A stretch of DNA of 64,000 nt from positions 1 to 64,000 of the forward strand of contig JBHOQX010000087.1 in assembly GCA_042408595.1 (NCBI GenBank). The letters run 5' to 3'. Position 1 is the stretch's first letter, and each line of letters opens with the position of its first letter. Shown one piece after another: positions 61,898 through 64,000 of the stretch. The position numbers and the translations under genes were made by a program. Origin of the DNA: JBHOQX01 sp042408595. Lineage in GTDB: Bacteria > Chloroflexota > Chloroflexia > Chloroflexales > Roseiflexaceae. The notes beneath the pieces were generated by a model. The model did not search any database, was not told the origin of the DNA, and was given only the letters and a program-made list of their open reading frames with translations.

Positions 61898-63466
61898 TCA
61901 CAGCGGTATGGTATAGTCGGATCCACGCTCGGCCGCTGAACCTGCACGCCGGTGCGACGCCGCGGTCTCGCTCCAGCGCACCCACGCCAGCGCCGCCCCC
62001 AGTTCGATGATCCGGGCGATCCGCCGCGGCCGGTAGAGCTCCTTGCCGATCCAGCATGCGCCGTGATCCTCCGCCTTAAACGCCACATGGCGCAGCAGCC
62101 ACCAGCCGGCCTGGTCAAGCGCCGCCCTGCCACCCACTGGCGACGCCCCGGCCCGCTCCAGCGCCAGCAGCGCGGTGACAGCGTAGCCGGTCTCTTCGGC
62201 CGCGGCGGCGGTGTCGCCCCAGCTCCCGCTCTCCCATTGGTGCGCCAGCAGGGCCTCGCCGGCGGATCGCGCGCTCGCCAGGCGCCCGGCGGCCACCAGT
62301 GCGCAGATTGTGTGGCTCGTGAGATAGAGCCAGGAGCCGTGCCACTTTTCGCCGTGCCAGCGACCATCGACGGCGCGCCGCGCTTCCAGGCTGCGCAGCA
62401 GCGGCGCGGGCTCGCCGCCGAGCAGGGCCAGCGCATGCGCTGCGTGTGCCGTCGCCGAATGCGAGCGCTGCAACTCCTGCGGGTAGGTGATGCAGAAGGT
62501 GTCGCGGAGGTAGTGCGCCAGCATGCCTTTGTCGGCGGGCTGCCCCGTGGCGGCGATCACCGCCAAGCTCATGGCGGTGTTGTCGCCGTCCGGCTGGAAC
62601 CAGTCGCTGATCCCCTGCCCGTTCGGGCGCAGGCTTCGCCGCAGATCGTCCACCTGCGGCAGGATCGCATCGCGCAGCGCCGGATCGTCGAACAGGCCGG
62701 CCAGCAGCAGCGCGTACAGGCTGACGATCTGCTCGTTGCGCGGGTAGGGCCAGACCGTCGGAGCGACGCCCGGCAGCCCCAGCCCGGTGGCCGCCGCGGC
62801 GCCGTCGAGACAGCGCTGCGCCAGTGCGCAGTGGTCGGCCAGCTCCGGGCAGGCGCGCGCCGCGTGGAGCCAAGCGGCGGTCGCGGCGGGGCTGTGCCCG
62901 ACGCTCCCGGCCGGGTCGAGCAGCGCAGGGTGCGGCGTGTCGCCCCAGCTCTCCCAGCAGTGCGCCGCGGTGATGCCGGCGCGCGGCGGCAGCGCGGCGA
63001 TCATGCGGCGGCGGCGCTGCCCCAACCCGCGCAACTCGCTGTACGGGCGGTCGTCGACCTCCAGCCCGGCGGCGCGGGCGTCGTCGAGCAGCCGCGGCAG
63101 GATAAGCTCGGCGGCGATCGGGATGTCCTCCGGCGGCGGCCCGGCCCAGCGGGGCGCCTGGCCGCGCAGAAAGGCCAGGCCGGCACTCTGGCGGGCCTCG
63201 GCGTCCGGTCGGTGCGCGTGCAGCGCCAGGAGCGCGGCCAATGTCGGAACGGCACGGGCGAGCGGGACCGCCGGGTCGCCCCAGCCGCCATCGGCCTGCT
63301 GCTGGTCGAGCAGCCAGTCGAGCGCGGGGGCAGGATCGGCGGGTGGCGCGAAACGGAGCACCTGGGCGGTATCGTACACCGACGGGCCGATCAGGCCGCC
63401 GTCGGCGCCCAGGGTGGCGATTAGGCCGCGAAGTTCGGACACAAGGCGATGGACAATGCGATCCAC
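61898..63466 (-). CDS. Class II diterpene cyclase (Rv3377c/Haur_2145-like)
   Basis: 522 residues, close to Rv3377c. Two QW-like motifs are visible (QADGGWGD near 57-64 and QWESGSWGD near 410-418), the helical double-barrel pattern, and a C-terminal CWIGKELYRPRRIARI typical of bacterial class II diterpene cyclases. The catalytic DXDD motif is DGDN (293-296, in FQPDGDNTAMS): the first and the middle, proton-donating Asp are present, the last is Asn. It should cyclise geranylgeranyl diphosphate to a halimane/clerodane/labdane-type diphosphate. GTG at 63466 has GGAGGAG upstream; an ATG six codons earlier does not. Confidence 0.88.
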   Translation of the reverse strand: MDRIVHRLVSELRGLIATLGADGGLIGPSVYDTAQVLRFAPPADPAPALDWLLDQQQADGGWGDPAVPLARAVPTLAALLALHAHRPDAEARQSAGLAFLRGQAPRWAGPPPEDIPIAAELILPRLLDDARAAGLEVDDRPYSELRGLGQRRRRMIAALPPRAGITAAHCWESWGDTPHPALLDPAGSVGHSPAATAAWLHAARACPELADHCALAQRCLDGAAAATGLGLPGVAPTVWPYPRNEQIVSLYALLLAGLFDDPALRDAILPQVDDLRRSLRPNGQGISDWFQPDGDNTAMSLAVIAATGQPADKGMLAHYLRDTFCITYPQELQRSHSATAHAAHALALLGGEPAPLLRSLEARRAVDGRWHGEKWHGSWLYLTSHTICALVAAGRLASARSAGEALLAHQWESGSWGDTAAAAEETGYAVTALLALERAGASPVGGRAALDQAGWWLLRHVAFKAEDHGACWIGKELYRPRRIARIIELGAALAWVRWSETAASHRRAGSAAERGSDYTIPL

Positions 63467-63560
63467 GAGTCTCCTCCGGCGCATGGTGAGATCGGAGCAA
63501 GCAGGCCAGAGGCGCCGCCTTGGCGCCCGAAAGGTGACGGCGTTGTATCTCGAGTATCGG

Positions 63561-64000
63561 CTACCGTTGGGGGGAAAACAAGGGGACGATCTGTGTCAGA
63601 TCGATTGCGACTTCGAGTCCATCCAGCGATGAATCCGCTCCAACGAGGATGCCACGCATGCCCACGGCGCAGGCGCCGCGAACGTTCTCGGGCCGATCAT
63701 CGATGAAGGCACAGACGGCTGGCGGCACGCCGAGCGCATCGGCGGCGGCCAGGTAGGCGGCCGGGGCAGGCTTGCGCGCGCCGACCGCTGTGCTGGAAAG
63801 CAGCACATCGAACAGGGCGGGGTCGAGACCGGCGTGCGCCAGCGTACGATCTACGCTGGGGAGCTCGAAGTTGGTCAGCACCGCCAGGCGCAGCCCGCGC
63901 CGGCGCAGTGCGCGGAGGCACGCCGCCGCACCGGGCAGCGCGGTGAAACAGGTGTGATAGAAGCCGCCGATCTCCAGCAGACGCTCGGCGGCGGCGGGCG
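63561..64000 (-). CDS. HAD-superfamily hydrolase, subfamily IA (partial)
   Basis: About 145 C-terminal residues; the N-terminus with the DxD nucleophile is beyond the window edge. Motif II is LAVLTNF, motif III Lys is in GARKPAPAAY, and motif IV is FIDDRPENV. Such enzymes remove phosphate from small molecules. It ends about 95 bases before the diterpene cyclase on the same strand. A role in prenyl-phosphate removal is possible but unsupported; it could be an unrelated neighbour. Confidence 0.85.
   Translation of the reverse strand, partial: PAAAERLLEIGGFYHTCFTALPGAAACLRALRRRGLRLAVLTNFELPSVDRTLAHAGLDPALFDVLLSSTAVGARKPAPAAYLAAADALGVPPAVCAFIDDRPENVRGACAVGMRGILVGADSSLDGLEVAIDLTQIVPLFSPQR

Noticed and set aside
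1..64000. tRNA, rRNA, riboswitch, complete insertion sequence or prophage
   Set aside because: Looking through the gaps I saw no cloverleaf with a conserved T-loop, no rRNA words, no transposase or integrase and no phage genes; small RNAs cannot be excluded by eye.

Overview
The window is GC-rich bacterial chromosome with small gene overlaps (ATGA/GTGA), many GTG starts and extended -10 promoters. It most resembles a filamentous member of the phylum Chloroflexota (Herpetosiphon/Roseiflexus-like). Supporting this are many GT-C membrane glycosyltransferases, secreted beta-propeller proteins, DUF2079 and DUF2342 proteins, a type-3 ProRS, palindromic intergenic repeats, and a diterpene synthase pair of the kind known from Herpetosiphon and Mycobacterium tuberculosis. 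This assignment is an inference from gene content. No rRNA, tRNA, CRISPR array or complete insertion sequence was found.

Layout. 0-8 kb: the end of a surface protein, a bifunctional Rel (p)ppGpp enzyme, a phosphatase-fold protein without its catalytic cysteine, an ABC-2 exporter and an ECF sigma/anti-sigma pair. 8-20 kb: an aminotransferase, a sugar-phosphate block (GT2, SIS isomerase, broken ROK kinase), M42 and M23 peptidases, pyroglutamyl peptidase, two lipoproteins, ProRS and a broken Uma2 gene. 20-27.5 kb: a TPR protein, the two fused ends of a deleted peptide ABC-transporter operon, a Rieske oxygenase with a PYROXD2-like flavoprotein, and a CBS/CorC-type membrane protein. 27.5-55.7 kb: a long minus-strand surface-glycan region with GT-C enzymes, GT4 enzymes, a Wzx-like flippase, a sugar epimerase, methyltransferases and secreted propeller proteins. 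56-60 kb: SelB, a DUF2342 metalloprotease-like protein and a zinc-ribbon protein. 60-64 kb: a minus-strand operon with a class II diterpene cyclase, an Rv3378c-like diterpene synthase and an RsbR-like membrane STAS protein, preceded by a HAD hydrolase that runs off the window.

The most interesting system is the terpene operon at 60.0-63.5 kb. The class II cyclase would protonate and cyclise geranylgeranyl diphosphate, and the Rv3378c-like enzyme would remove or replace the diphosphate to give a bicyclic diterpene (alcohol). Both enzymes carry unusual active-site residues (DGDN instead of DXDD; Gly at the Rv3378c Asp34 position). The synthase is translationally coupled to a sensor-like STAS protein, which is unexpected.

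Second theme: repeats and gene damage. A palindromic MITE-like element of about 125-145 bp occurs at least five times. A second family of low-complexity spacer words fills many intergenic gaps and appears in frame inside several coding sequences. Three genes (ROK kinase, Uma2, peptide transporter) carry internal deletions with frame changes, which may be real decay or assembly joins.
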